From: Paenibacillus senegalimassiliensis
GTDB lineage: Bacteria; Bacillota; Bacilli; Paenibacillales; Paenibacillaceae
NCBI RefSeq assembly: GCF_001486585.1
Contig: NZ_LN909046.1
Location: 1,116,001-1,180,000, forward strand
Direction of reading: 5' to 3'
DNA: 64,000 nucleotides
Shown here: positions 16,213 through 24,082 of the stretch, piece by piece
Layout of the letters: every line of letters begins with the position of its first letter
How positions within the stretch are numbered: the first letter of the stretch is position 1
The notes under the pieces: generated by a model
The model's input: the letters and a program-made list of their open reading frames with translations, nothing else
What the model was told of the DNA's origin: nothing
Database searches by the model: none
Position numbers and translations under genes: made by a program

Positions 16213-18201
16213 ATGATGAAGAAAACGATCGGACTGCTGGCCCATGTGGATGCAGGCAAGACTACGTTTGCCGAAGCATTGCTCTACCATACGCAAACGA
16301 TTCGTAGCCGGGGGCGGGTCGATCACCGGGATGCTTTTCTGGATAGTCATGAGATTGAGAAAGCACGGGGCATTACCGTCTTTGCCGACCAGGCGGAGAT
16401 GCACTATGGGAACTCGACGTATTATTTACTGGATACCCCAGGGCACGTTGATTTCTCGGCTGAAATGGAGCGAGCCTTGCAGGTGCTGGATTATGCAGTA
16501 ATCATCATCAGCGCGGTGGAGAGCGTAGAGGGACATACGGAGACGGTGTGGCAATTATTGCGCAGCTATGGCATTCCGACGTTTCTGTTTATCAATAAGA
16601 TTGACCGTACAGGTGCGGACCCGGAGCAGGTGCTAAGCGACATCTGCCAGGAGTTGTCTCCGAATGTACTGGATTTACGCGGCTGGAGTTGTGAGGAACC
16701 GCTACAGGATACCCAAAAAGTCTGGATGGCGGAGCGAGATGACAAGCTGTTGGAAGCCTATCTGGAAGGAACCCTGTCTGACGAAGCGTGGCGTGCTGAA
16801 TTGATCAGGCTGATCCAGGAAGGGCAGGTGTTTCCTTGCTTGCAAGGGTCTGCGCTACTGGATCAAGGCATTGCCGAATTTTTGAAAATGCTGGATAACC
16901 TGACCGTAACCACTTATGATGGAGAACTCCCCTTCGGCGGGAGAGTACACAAAATTCGTTACGATGAGCAAGGGACGCGGATTACCTTCATCAAGGCCTT
17001 GCAAGGAAGGCTTAGGGTCCGGGAACTCCTGGAATATGGACCGGAGACCGATCGCCAGAAGGATAAGATTACATCTATCCGTAAGTATAACGGTGGAGGT
17101 TACGTCCAAGTTGAAGAGGTAGAGGCGGGCGACTTGTTCGCTGTCATTGGACTTGGCGCAGCGGCTCCCGGCGAAGGCTTGGGCGTATGTCTGGATACGG
17201 TGGACACGGAACTGATTCCGACCTTGCAATCTCGTGTGGAGTTTGAGCCACCACTTCATATTAAAGAGGTGCTTGGTGTATTTCGTCAACTGGATGCTGA
17301 AGACCCCACACTGGGTACTCGTTGGGATGAGGCGCTGCAAGAGCTTCATGTTCATGTCATGGGCAACATCCATCTGGAGGTATTGCAGCAGGTGTTGCTG
17401 GAGCGATTCGGCATGCGGGTTACTTTCGGCGCTCCGGAAATATTGTATAAGGAGACTATCGCCGGACCTGTATCTGGCTGTGGTCATTTTGAGCCGCTCG
17501 GTCATTATGCAGAGATTCATCTGCGGCTAGAGCCTGCGGTTAGAAATAGCGGTGTTGTCTTCGTCAATGCTTGTCATCCCGACGATCTTGTCACTGGCTA
17601 TCAGCATTTGGTCGGTCAGCATGTACTGGAGCAGGAGCATCATGGCCTGCTGACAGGTGCGCCACTAACCGATGTGGCGATTACCCTGTTAACCGGCCGG
17701 GCACATAATAAGCATACCAGCGGGGGAGACTTTCGCGAGGCTACGTTTCGTGCAATACGTCAAGGGCTAGAGCAGGCAGAGAATATTCTACTTGAGCCGG
17801 TGTATCATTTCAAAATCAAGGTTAGTCTTGAATACCTGGGCAAAATCTTAACCGATATCCAGCAGGCGCACGGTCGATTTGAAGCTCCGGAGACCTCCGA
17901 GTCTACGGCAAGCCTCACTGGAGTCGTCCCAGTAGCAACTTTCATGAATTACAGTACGGAGTTAGCTTCGTTAACACACGGAAAAGGGGCATTATCGCTG
18001 AAATTCGGTGGATATGAGCCATGCCATCAGGCAGAAGAGGCCATCGCCCGGCGAAATTATGATAAGAATGCGGACCCGGCTTATACCTCAACATCTATAT
18101 TTTGCTCCAAGGGTCAAGGTTATGCTGTATCTTGGGATGAAGCAGAGAGTCATATGCATGTAACGCTGCATGATAACAAGAGAAGTAGTTCAAGAGATTA
18201 A
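16213..18201 (+). CDS. EF-G-like translational GTPase of the TetM/TetO ribosomal protection group
   Basis: The 662-aa protein has the GTPase motifs AHVDAGKT (about residues 10-17), an effector-region RGIT, DTPGHVD and NKID, followed by EF-G domains II to V. The size, and the lack of EF-G's longer N-terminal domain, fit the TetM/TetO/OtrA group, which removes tetracycline from the ribosome, rather than EF-G itself (about 690 aa) or BipA. Chromosomal relatives in Bacilli are often only TetM-like, so actual tetracycline protection is not certain. It follows the DUF711 gene by 9 bp and is probably in the same operon; its ribosome binding site is weak, which suggests coupling. Confidence 0.82.
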   Translation: MMKKTIGLLAHVDAGKTTFAEALLYHTQTIRSRGRVDHRDAFLDSHEIEKARGITVFADQAEMHYGNSTYYLLDTPGHVDFSAEMERALQVLDYAVIIISAVESVEGHTETVWQLLRSYGIPTFLFINKIDRTGADPEQVLSDICQELSPNVLDLRGWSCEEPLQDTQKVWMAERDDKLLEAYLEGTLSDEAWRAELIRLIQEGQVFPCLQGSALLDQGIAEFLKMLDNLTVTTYDGELPFGGRVHKIRYDEQGTRITFIKALQGRLRVRELLEYGPETDRQKDKITSIRKYNGGGYVQVEEVEAGDLFAVIGLGAAAPGEGLGVCLDTVDTELIPTLQSRVEFEPPLHIKEVLGVFRQLDAEDPTLGTRWDEALQELHVHVMGNIHLEVLQQVLLERFGMRVTFGAPEILYKETIAGPVSGCGHFEPLGHYAEIHLRLEPAVRNSGVVFVNACHPDDLVTGYQHLVGQHVLEQEHHGLLTGAPLTDVAITLLTGRAHNKHTSGGDFREATFRAIRQGLEQAENILLEPVYHFKIKVSLEYLGKILTDIQQAHGRFEAPETSESTASLTGVVPVATFMNYSTELASLTHGKGALSLKFGGYEPCHQAEEAIARRNYDKNADPAYTSTSIFCSKGQGYAVSWDEAESHMHVTLHDNKRSSSRD

Positions 18202-18255
18202 TAAAACATAATAAATGTTATGTTAACTTGGACGTAAAGATGTTAATTGGACGAC

Positions 18256-18290
18256 AATAGGAGGGACGCCACTTGGCATCGCCTCCTATT
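18256..18290. terminator. Bidirectional terminator between the TetM-like gene and sspH
   Basis: AATAGGAGG (18256-18264) pairs with CCTCCTATT (18282-18290). It lies just 4 bp after the sspH stop on the minus strand and 55 bp after the plus-strand gene. Confidence 0.82.
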
Positions 18291-18294
18291 TGGT

Positions 18295-18474
18295 TTACAG
18301 CTCGTGTAGTTGGGAAAGAGCGACCTCTTGTTCATTTTCAGGTTGACCTAGCGGATAAATTCGTGCAGTCTTGTTTTGCTCGTCGACATGCTGAATATAG
18401 ATGGGAACTCCGTCACAAGTGACTTCTACCATAGTAGGGGAAGCAACAATGTCTTTGGCACGCTGGCTATTCAT
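18295..18474 (-). CDS. sspH: H-type small acid-soluble spore protein
   Basis: A 59-aa open frame whose translation is MNSQRAKDIVASPTMVEVTC followed by DGVPIYIQHVDEQNKTARIY and PLGQPENEQEV. This matches SspH-type proteins of Bacillus almost block by block: the QRAK start, the S-P-MV-V-T core, GVPIYIQ-VDE, and ARIYPL-P--EQEV. These minor spore proteins accumulate in the forespore. The ATG at 18474 has TGGAGGAAT eight bases upstream. The gene is short and easily missed. A terminator follows immediately, so it is a single-gene unit. Confidence 0.93.
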   Translation of the reverse strand: MNSQRAKDIVASPTMVEVTCDGVPIYIQHVDEQNKTARIYPLGQPENEQEVALSQLHEL

Positions 18475-18660
18475 GGATTCATTCCTCCAAAGTTGTATTG
18501 TAGGGCATGCTTAGGTTATCCGGCCCAATCTAGCTCTATGCGCTTTCTGTCGTTGTGTTATAATAAAGCCCAATGTTTGATGAAATACATGCTCTGATCC
18601 TTATAATTTATGCCATGAATTAATGGTTAGTATAATTTGATTGATGGAGGCTTAACAGTC

Positions 18661-19230
18661 ATGGAAATCCACAACTTGCTCAAAACAGCATCGCGAGAAG
18701 AGCTGAGACAATGGCTGGAAGAACACGCGGGAACGGAGAAAGCCTGCTGGGTTGTAGTTAGCATGACCCCAGTTTCTGATAAGCTTTTATATCTGGACGT
18801 AGTTGAGGAAGCTTTATGCTTTGGCTGGATTGATGGCATAAAGAAGAAGCTGCCTGAAGGGGATCTGGCCCAGCGTATATCTCCGAGAAGTAACAAAAGC
18901 TCATGGACGGAATTAAATAAAGAACGAGCTCGTCGTCTTGAGAAGCTTGGACTGATGAGAGAGCAGGGCAGGCTGGTGCTCCCGGATATGGACCCGAATT
19001 CTTTTATCATAGATGAATTTTTGTTGGAGCAGCTAAAAGCCGATGATCAGACCTATCAAAATTTTGTGGCATTCCCGAACCTTTATCAGAGAATTCGCAT
19101 TGATACGATTCAAAGCTACAAAAATCAGCCAGACGTATTCCATAGCAGACTTGAGAAGTTCCTGAAGTATACTCGTGAAAATAAAATGTATGGCCAATGG
19201 CATGATGATGGGCGGCTATTAAAAAATTGA
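18661..19230 (+). CDS. YdeI/OmdA family protein
   Basis: A 189-aa protein starting at ATG 18661, preceded by GGAGG. VEEALCFGWIDGIKKK and the following SPRSNKSSWTELNKERARRLEKLGLM are the signature of the YdeI/OmpD-associated family. The C-terminal part ends with SRLEKFLKYTRENKMYGQWHDDGR. The family is widespread, soluble and without a firmly known function. It stands alone between sspH and xerS. Confidence 0.85.
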   Translation: MEIHNLLKTASREELRQWLEEHAGTEKACWVVVSMTPVSDKLLYLDVVEEALCFGWIDGIKKKLPEGDLAQRISPRSNKSSWTELNKERARRLEKLGLMREQGRLVLPDMDPNSFIIDEFLLEQLKADDQTYQNFVAFPNLYQRIRIDTIQSYKNQPDVFHSRLEKFLKYTRENKMYGQWHDDGRLLKN

Positions 19231-19332
19231 TGGTTAACACTAAACGAATTGAAGTTTGTGATTTGCAGCTTGGCCGGAGGAGTGATGATCTGTTGAGATC
19301 ATTGCTTATTTATTATTACGTAAAATAATAAT

Positions 19333-19361
19333 TTGACGAATAATTATATAGTAATTATAAT
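19333..19361 (+). promoter_or_regulatory. Sigma-A promoter of xerS
   Basis: TTGACG (19333-19338) and TATAAT (19356-19361) with a 17-bp AT-rich spacer, 27 bp before the xerS start codon. Confidence 0.8.
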
Positions 19362-19387
19362 GGAACTATCAGGAGGTGTGCATTTTT

Positions 19388-20467
19388 ATGGATAAAGCCG
19401 CTAAAGCGCACTATATGAGCCGAATTGACGATAAGCTGATTGATTTACCTTGGTATGTTAATGAATACATAGATACGCGCAAGCGGAAATTATCGCACAC
19501 GACGCTGCTGAATTATTGCCACGACTTTATTATTTTTTTTGATTGGCTGGTGGCTGAGAAGTTTGTGGCCCCTACTCGCAAGGACGTGGAACTTTCGGTA
19601 TTAGAAAAGTTGACGGCTCGTGAGATCGAGAGTTTTCTTACTTACCTGGAGTATCAGCTAAATAATTCTAAATATACGATTAACCGCAAGCTCTCAGCGT
19701 TAAAGTCACTATTTGATTATTTGCAAAATAAAGCTGAAACTGAAGCTCTAGAGCCTTATCTTATGCGAAACGTGATGGCCAAAATTGAATTTAATGCCAT
19801 GAAAGAAAGCCAAGAAACCATTGCCAATCGTATTGAGGGTAAAATTCTTCGGTCAGATGATTTTGAATTGTTCCGGCAGTTTGTCGCCTATGATTTTGGT
19901 GTTCAGAACCGGGAGAATAAACGACTTTATCGGTTTCATGAGTTTAATCGGGAACGTGACACGGCCATCGTTTCTCTGATTCTTGGCTCCGGACTCCGGT
20001 TATCGGAAGTTGCCGGGATTAACCTTGAAGACCTGGATATGAATAAGGGTCAGGTGCGGGTCATTCGTAAAGGCAATAAGGAACAATACGTTTATTTTAG
20101 TCAGCAGGCATTGGCGGATTTGAACGATTATTTGATCATCCGTGAGTCCAGGTATAAGCCGGAGAAATCAGAGACGTTTTTGTTTATGGCAGCGCCAATC
20201 GGGCGCAAAGGCATGAACCGGCGATTAACGCCGCGGGCCATTGAGAAGCTGATTGAGAAATACGCAACAGCCTTTGGAAAGCCAGCACTGACCGTGCATT
20301 CCTTGCGACATTCCTTTGCGACAAGATACCACCAGGAGAACAATGACGTACCACGGCTGAAGAACCAACTGGGTCATGCCTCTATTCAAACGACGATGAT
20401 CTATACGCATTTAACAGATGAAGAGATGAGAACGGCTGTGAACAATATGGATCAAATTAAAGAATAG
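19388..20467 (+). CDS. xerS: Site-specific tyrosine recombinase of the XerS type
   Basis: About 359 aa, with an N-terminal SAM-like core-binding domain (residues 15-140) and a C-terminal catalytic domain. Catalytic residues are visible: R in GSGLRLSEVAG, the lysine in RKGNKEQ, H-R in HSLRHSFATRY, the second H in NQLGHASIQTT, and the tyrosine in MIYTHL. Length and the insertions around residues 150-190 fit XerS, the single-protein recombinase that resolves chromosome dimers at difSL in streptococci and lactococci, rather than XerC/D (about 300 aa). ATG 19388 follows AGGAGG. No phage genes surround it, which fits a housekeeping role. Confidence 0.85.
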   Translation: MDKAAKAHYMSRIDDKLIDLPWYVNEYIDTRKRKLSHTTLLNYCHDFIIFFDWLVAEKFVAPTRKDVELSVLEKLTAREIESFLTYLEYQLNNSKYTINRKLSALKSLFDYLQNKAETEALEPYLMRNVMAKIEFNAMKESQETIANRIEGKILRSDDFELFRQFVAYDFGVQNRENKRLYRFHEFNRERDTAIVSLILGSGLRLSEVAGINLEDLDMNKGQVRVIRKGNKEQYVYFSQQALADLNDYLIIRESRYKPEKSETFLFMAAPIGRKGMNRRLTPRAIEKLIEKYATAFGKPALTVHSLRHSFATRYHQENNDVPRLKNQLGHASIQTTMIYTHLTDEEMRTAVNNMDQIKE

Positions 20468-20476
20468 AAAAGACGG

Positions 20477-20512
20477 AAGACTAACATTAATAAAAATGCT
20501 CAGTCTTTTCTA
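20477..20512 (+). terminator. Terminator of xerS
   Basis: AAGACT (20477-20482) pairs with AGTCTT (20502-20507), with an inner CATT/AATG pair, followed by TTCTATTTT. The stem is modest. Confidence 0.65.
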
Positions 20513-20792
20513 TTTTACTTATGACTATTTCACAAAACCCGTATTTTGTACATATATATTATAAATGTTATTCAACCTTATTCTATAAGAATTTTAATTT
20601 AGTGTCATACATTATATAGCTCTATTTTCACTTTGTTTTTTTATAAGTTCCCGTATCCCACTAACCTTAACTTGATATGGTTAGCTGACAAAGACAGCTG
20701 ATCATTTTCTGTGACCAGCTGTCTGTCTTCTTACAATTATTTTTGGATGTCCCGACGGATTTAGGGGCTGGATATGGTCACTCGCTTCTCAG
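20513..20792. other. AT-rich intergenic stretch with one hairpin
   Basis: No convincing coding region. GACAGCTG (20693-20700) pairs with CAGCTGTC (20716-20723) and is followed by TGTCTTCTTAC on the plus strand, so it may be a second terminator for convergent transcription. Nothing else stands out. Confidence 0.5.
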
Positions 20793-21770
20793 TCATATAT
20801 TATAAAAAACTGTTTGGCCGTTTAGGAATGGTTTGCAAAGATGTTCAATCAGACCTGATATATTTTCACGTATCCACTTATGCTTATTTTTTTGGCTTAT
20901 TATAAACGTATAGTATCCAACTATCGCCAAAAACATGAATGCCTCTAATTGCTCGACGTCTACTCTTTTTGGAATAATATTCGTGTAGCCAGATAGTAAC
21001 GCATCTCGCATCTCGCCTTTAGTCATTAAGGTGCCCATAGCGATGTCCATCATGTAATATCCAAAACCCGATAAACCAAAGTCAATGAAGGATATCCCCT
21101 TTGATGTGAGGATTAAGTTGCTGTAGTTTATGTCAGCGTGGATGAACCCCCATGTATCCTTCGTTTTGTTCCATTCTTTCATACGAGCGTTTATTAACAA
21201 AAATGTATTTTTAATAATATGAAATTCTCTTGATGTGATGATTCCGATTTCTTCACCTAATCGCAATTTAGTTAACATGGTATTCGTCCACTCTATTCCA
21301 TATTCTGGTCTTATAAAACATGAGCCATGTTGATAACTCAGCGAAAATCGATGCAAATTGGCTATATTTGTTCCAAAGGTATTAACCGTTTCCTCACTGT
21401 TAAAATCTTGCTTAGACATGGTTTCCCCAAAAATCCATTTTAATACTGAACAATGTACTTCTTCATCTTCAACGATAACGGTTGTTATTAGTTCATCGTT
21501 TTGATTTGGAACAGGGTTTTGAACAGGTAATTCAGAATGAGACGACCAAGCAATCAGATATTCTAATTCCGATAGAATGGCCTCACGTGTATTTTGTACA
21601 CCCTGCATGTTTTTCGTAATGGGTTTATGCATTCGCAACAGGTAAGTATCTTCAGATCCCTTTTCTGTTAACTTGTATGTAATGTTTTCATTATGACGAA
21701 TCAATTCGACAATAGGGTCAGTAAAAGAATATTGCAGTAAGACTTCCTTAAAACACTTAGTATAGTCCAT
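20793..21770 (-). CDS. Phosphotransferase of the APH/homoserine kinase-like family
   Basis: A 325-aa cytoplasmic protein with the aminoglycoside-phosphotransferase/CotS fold. HADINYSNLIL is the catalytic loop (HxDxxxxN) and SFIDFGLSGFG the metal-binding DFG-like motif; TYLLRMHKP in the N-lobe holds the ATP-contacting strand. The substrate could be a small alcohol, a sugar or an aminoglycoside, and the sequence does not decide this. Its start overlaps by 14 bp the end of a truncated upstream frame, so translation is probably coupled to that remnant. Confidence 0.82.
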   Translation of the reverse strand: MDYTKCFKEVLLQYSFTDPIVELIRHNENITYKLTEKGSEDTYLLRMHKPITKNMQGVQNTREAILSELEYLIAWSSHSELPVQNPVPNQNDELITTVIVEDEEVHCSVLKWIFGETMSKQDFNSEETVNTFGTNIANLHRFSLSYQHGSCFIRPEYGIEWTNTMLTKLRLGEEIGIITSREFHIIKNTFLLINARMKEWNKTKDTWGFIHADINYSNLILTSKGISFIDFGLSGFGYYMMDIAMGTLMTKGEMRDALLSGYTNIIPKRVDVEQLEAFMFLAIVGYYTFIISQKNKHKWIRENISGLIEHLCKPFLNGQTVFYNI

Positions 21771-21945
21771 AGAACATCACCGTATACCGTGCCTTCCTCG
21801 GAAATGGTCTGCATCCAGGATTTTCTTTAGCTTCAACAAAAATAATGCTATCCTTCTCGCCGTTCAGGTCATCGACAGAGCAATTCAGGTCAATAGCAAG
21901 TTGTGATTGCACAATGAACAGCATTTCTTTTTTTGTCATTATCAT
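21757..21945 (-). pseudogene. N-terminal remnant of a GNAT-like protein
   Basis: A 62-aa frame with its own ribosome binding site (AAAGGAAGAG). Its text, KKEMLFIVQSQLAIDLNCSV then DDLNGEKDSIIFVEAKENPG and RPFPR, looks like the first 50 residues of a family of Bacilli GNAT acetyltransferases. After RPFPR the frame turns into an unrelated short tail and stops, and no continuation is visible in other frames. The rest of the gene was probably deleted, joining the remnant to the phosphotransferase gene. It could instead be a genuine short protein. Confidence 0.5.
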
Positions 21946-22072
21946 CGTTACTCTTCCTTTCGCTTCTGGGACGCAACGATGCGCGTCGATTGTCCAATGT
22001 GATTATTCTGAACGTAATTATGCGGGACTTATCCCTTCATCCCCTATCATGTTGCGCTTGCGCCGCTGTGAT

Positions 22073-22122
22073 TAATTAAGCAGACTTGTGTCTCACAAAA
22101 AAGAGATAAGCCTGCTTAATTA
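22073..22122 (-). terminator. Terminator downstream of the AraC gene
   Basis: TAATTAAGCAG (22073-22083) pairs perfectly with CTGCTTAATTA (22112-22122); an inner GTCTC/GAGAT stem extends the structure. It follows the minus-strand gene ending at 22156. Confidence 0.8.
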
Positions 22123-22155
22123 CATTTCAAGATAAAGATATACGTAGTAAACCCG

Positions 22156-23004
22156 CTATTTCTTTTTTACCGGTATCCAGATTTCACCTTGGGTATGCTC
22201 TGCCATTCCATAGTACATTTCAAAATTCGGAGCTTCTACCTGTTCGTATTCAGATGTTGGAAACCACTCGGAGTATATCCGTTCCCATAGTTTTTGCAAA
22301 GCGCATTGTGGATCGGGAAAGATAGCCCAAGTCAATGCTGGGACCGTAAGTTTTGTAAATCCTTCGGGAATTTCGAATCCCTTAGGTACATGATAGCATA
22401 TCATGTATTTCAGGGCTTCTGCAGTATGATCATATAATGCGGCGTGTAATACGTTGTTACTAAACCTTCCGAGCAATTCGTTCATCCGTTCAACACTGCC
22501 ATCATCGTCACATTTTTGGCGGAATAGAGGTACTTCAGCAAAGGCGGTTTGTCTGTCTGAATGAATAAGGCCATAGACTCCGAACATTTCAAACGATTTT
22601 TTTGGTTCAATACGGTAATTCATTTCGATATCTCCTTTAATTGAAATATGAAAGGACATTCGAGGATAGGCTTTTAGAGAAACGCCTTTATCACGCGCAG
22701 ATATTGGCATAACTCCATGGAGATTTTTGAACGCACGGGCAAACGCTTCTGGCGAATCATAACCATATTTCATAGCCACATCAATAACTTTAATATCCGA
22801 TGTCTGTAGTTCAAATGCTGCCAAGGTCAACCGCCGACGTCGAATATATTCAGATAACGATACCCCTGTAATGAATGGAAACATCCTTTGAAAATGATAA
22901 GTAGAGCAACAAGCTCTCCGCGCTATTTCATCATATGAGATCTTGTCTGCCAGATTTGCTTCGATATACTCCATAGCGTCCTTCATGTTGTCCAACCAAT
23001 CCAT
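22156..23004 (-). CDS. AraC family regulator with GyrI-like effector-binding domain
   Basis: The 282-aa protein carries two helix-turn-helix motifs at its N-terminus (EIARRACCSTYHFQRMF and VIDVAMKYGYDSPEAFARAFKNLHGVMP, residues about 26-105), followed by an AraC_E_bind/GyrI-like domain (from about residue 125 to the end; EMYYGMAEHTQGEIWIPV). Such proteins often activate multidrug or stress genes in response to small hydrophobic ligands. The ATG at 23004 follows AAGGGAGGGG; the in-frame ATG at 23022 would place that site inside the coding region. No obvious target gene is adjacent. Confidence 0.88.
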   Translation of the reverse strand: MDWLDNMKDAMEYIEANLADKISYDEIARRACCSTYHFQRMFPFITGVSLSEYIRRRRLTLAAFELQTSDIKVIDVAMKYGYDSPEAFARAFKNLHGVMPISARDKGVSLKAYPRMSFHISIKGDIEMNYRIEPKKSFEMFGVYGLIHSDRQTAFAEVPLFRQKCDDDGSVERMNELLGRFSNNVLHAALYDHTAEALKYMICYHVPKGFEIPEGFTKLTVPALTWAIFPDPQCALQKLWERIYSEWFPTSEYEQVEAPNFEMYYGMAEHTQGEIWIPVKKK

Positions 23005-23205
23005 CGTTTCCCCTCCCTTCAAGTTAAAATTTATCGTAATTTAAAAAGAAAATCCGTGCATTTGCTGCACGAAAAAGTCAGTGCATATAGTATTACTTTG
23101 GATATGAAGTTACAATATTCCAATGTACTTATTATTTCAATCATATCATGTCTGCTATTTTTAGCTGTATCAATCTACATTTTTACTACATTATATAAAA
23201 TATAA

Positions 23206-23236
23206 AGAAACCCAATCCCCTCGGGATTGGGTTTCT
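23206..23236 (-). terminator. Terminator of the nine-gene ribose-type operon
   Basis: AGAAACCCAATCCC (23206-23219) pairs perfectly with GGGATTGGGTTTCT (23223-23236) around a three-base loop. On the minus strand it is followed by TTATATTTTATAT. It closes the operon that ends at 23300. Confidence 0.93.
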
Positions 23237-23299
23237 AACATAACTAACAGCCGATTAAATCCGTACCACGTACCAACTCAAGAACGTCACCATCTTTAC

Positions 23300-24028
23300 C
23301 TATTTCAAATATTTAACCAGACCCGACCAGAATGCCGAGTAATGCTCCCACTCCATGAATTCCATAGAGCCCCAGTGAGGCGAGCAATCGCTGGCGAAGG
23401 CTGCGGTTTTCCCTTCCCCAAAGGTGCCGACTGTAAGGATGGCATCCTCTTTATGACCAAGCAACACTTTAGCGTCTGCTTTGGCAGCGAGCTTATTATA
23501 ACCTAATAACCGTGGCCATTCTCCAAAGTCCACCAAGGGATGCGTCTCTGCAACCGTTGGAGCAAAGCCTTCCGGCATTTCAACCCGATCATCCCCTTGC
23601 TGCATAATGACCGGCAGTACGTCGGACAATACGGTATTGGCATAATTCGCCTTGCCCTCAATGCCCATAAAGGTTAAGTAACCGCCAACCATCAGCAGCC
23701 CTCCCCCTTCAGCAACAAATTGTTGAATATGATTCAGGGCATTCGGGATAATCTCCATTTGATAGAAGGTTGGGTTTTGCAGCAAGAATGTGTTCGCACC
23801 TACATCACTAATTACAATGGCATCATAAGCTTTAAGCTCTTCTAGGGACTTGGGAAAACGAACCTGAACCTCATGAGCAGGCATATAGGTAACCTCAATC
23901 CCCTGCTCTCTCAAGCAAGACAATAGATAGGTTGCTCCTTCTTCATACTTTGTTGATGTAAAGCTATCATATCCCTTGGTATGGATCATATGAACCACCC
24001 AGGATTCCCCTACAAATAATATTTTCAT
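23300..24028 (-). CDS. GATase1-like protein (putative glutamine amidotransferase fold)
   Basis: A 242-aa protein beginning MKILFVGESWVVHMIHTKGY. The segment EGGGLLMVGGYLTFMGIEGK sits where class I glutamine amidotransferases have the nucleophile elbow, but no cysteine is present there (GGYLTF), so classical glutaminase activity is unlikely. The pattern matches the PF07090-type GATase1_like family seen in Bacilli. It is the last gene of the LacI/ribokinase operon, 54 bp after the deacylase. Its role with that system is unknown. ATG 24028 follows GGAGGGAG. Confidence 0.75.
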   Translation of the reverse strand: MKILFVGESWVVHMIHTKGYDSFTSTKYEEGATYLLSCLREQGIEVTYMPAHEVQVRFPKSLEELKAYDAIVISDVGANTFLLQNPTFYQMEIIPNALNHIQQFVAEGGGLLMVGGYLTFMGIEGKANYANTVLSDVLPVIMQQGDDRVEMPEGFAPTVAETHPLVDFGEWPRLLGYNKLAAKADAKVLLGHKEDAILTVGTFGEGKTAAFASDCSPHWGSMEFMEWEHYSAFWSGLVKYLK

Positions 24029-24082
24029 GTTCGTCTCCCTCCGTGTCTTCACTTCGCATGTAGAATGGACTTTATTGCCGAA

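Noticed and set aside
14970-16404. Two long minus-strand frames opposite the DUF711 gene and the TetM-like gene start
   Set aside because: They lie antisense to well-supported genes and lack start signals.
19300-19345. A possible difSL recombination site next to xerS
   Set aside because: The AT-rich stretch before xerS has short inverted pieces but no convincing pair of 11-bp arms around a 6-bp centre; it is explained by the promoter.
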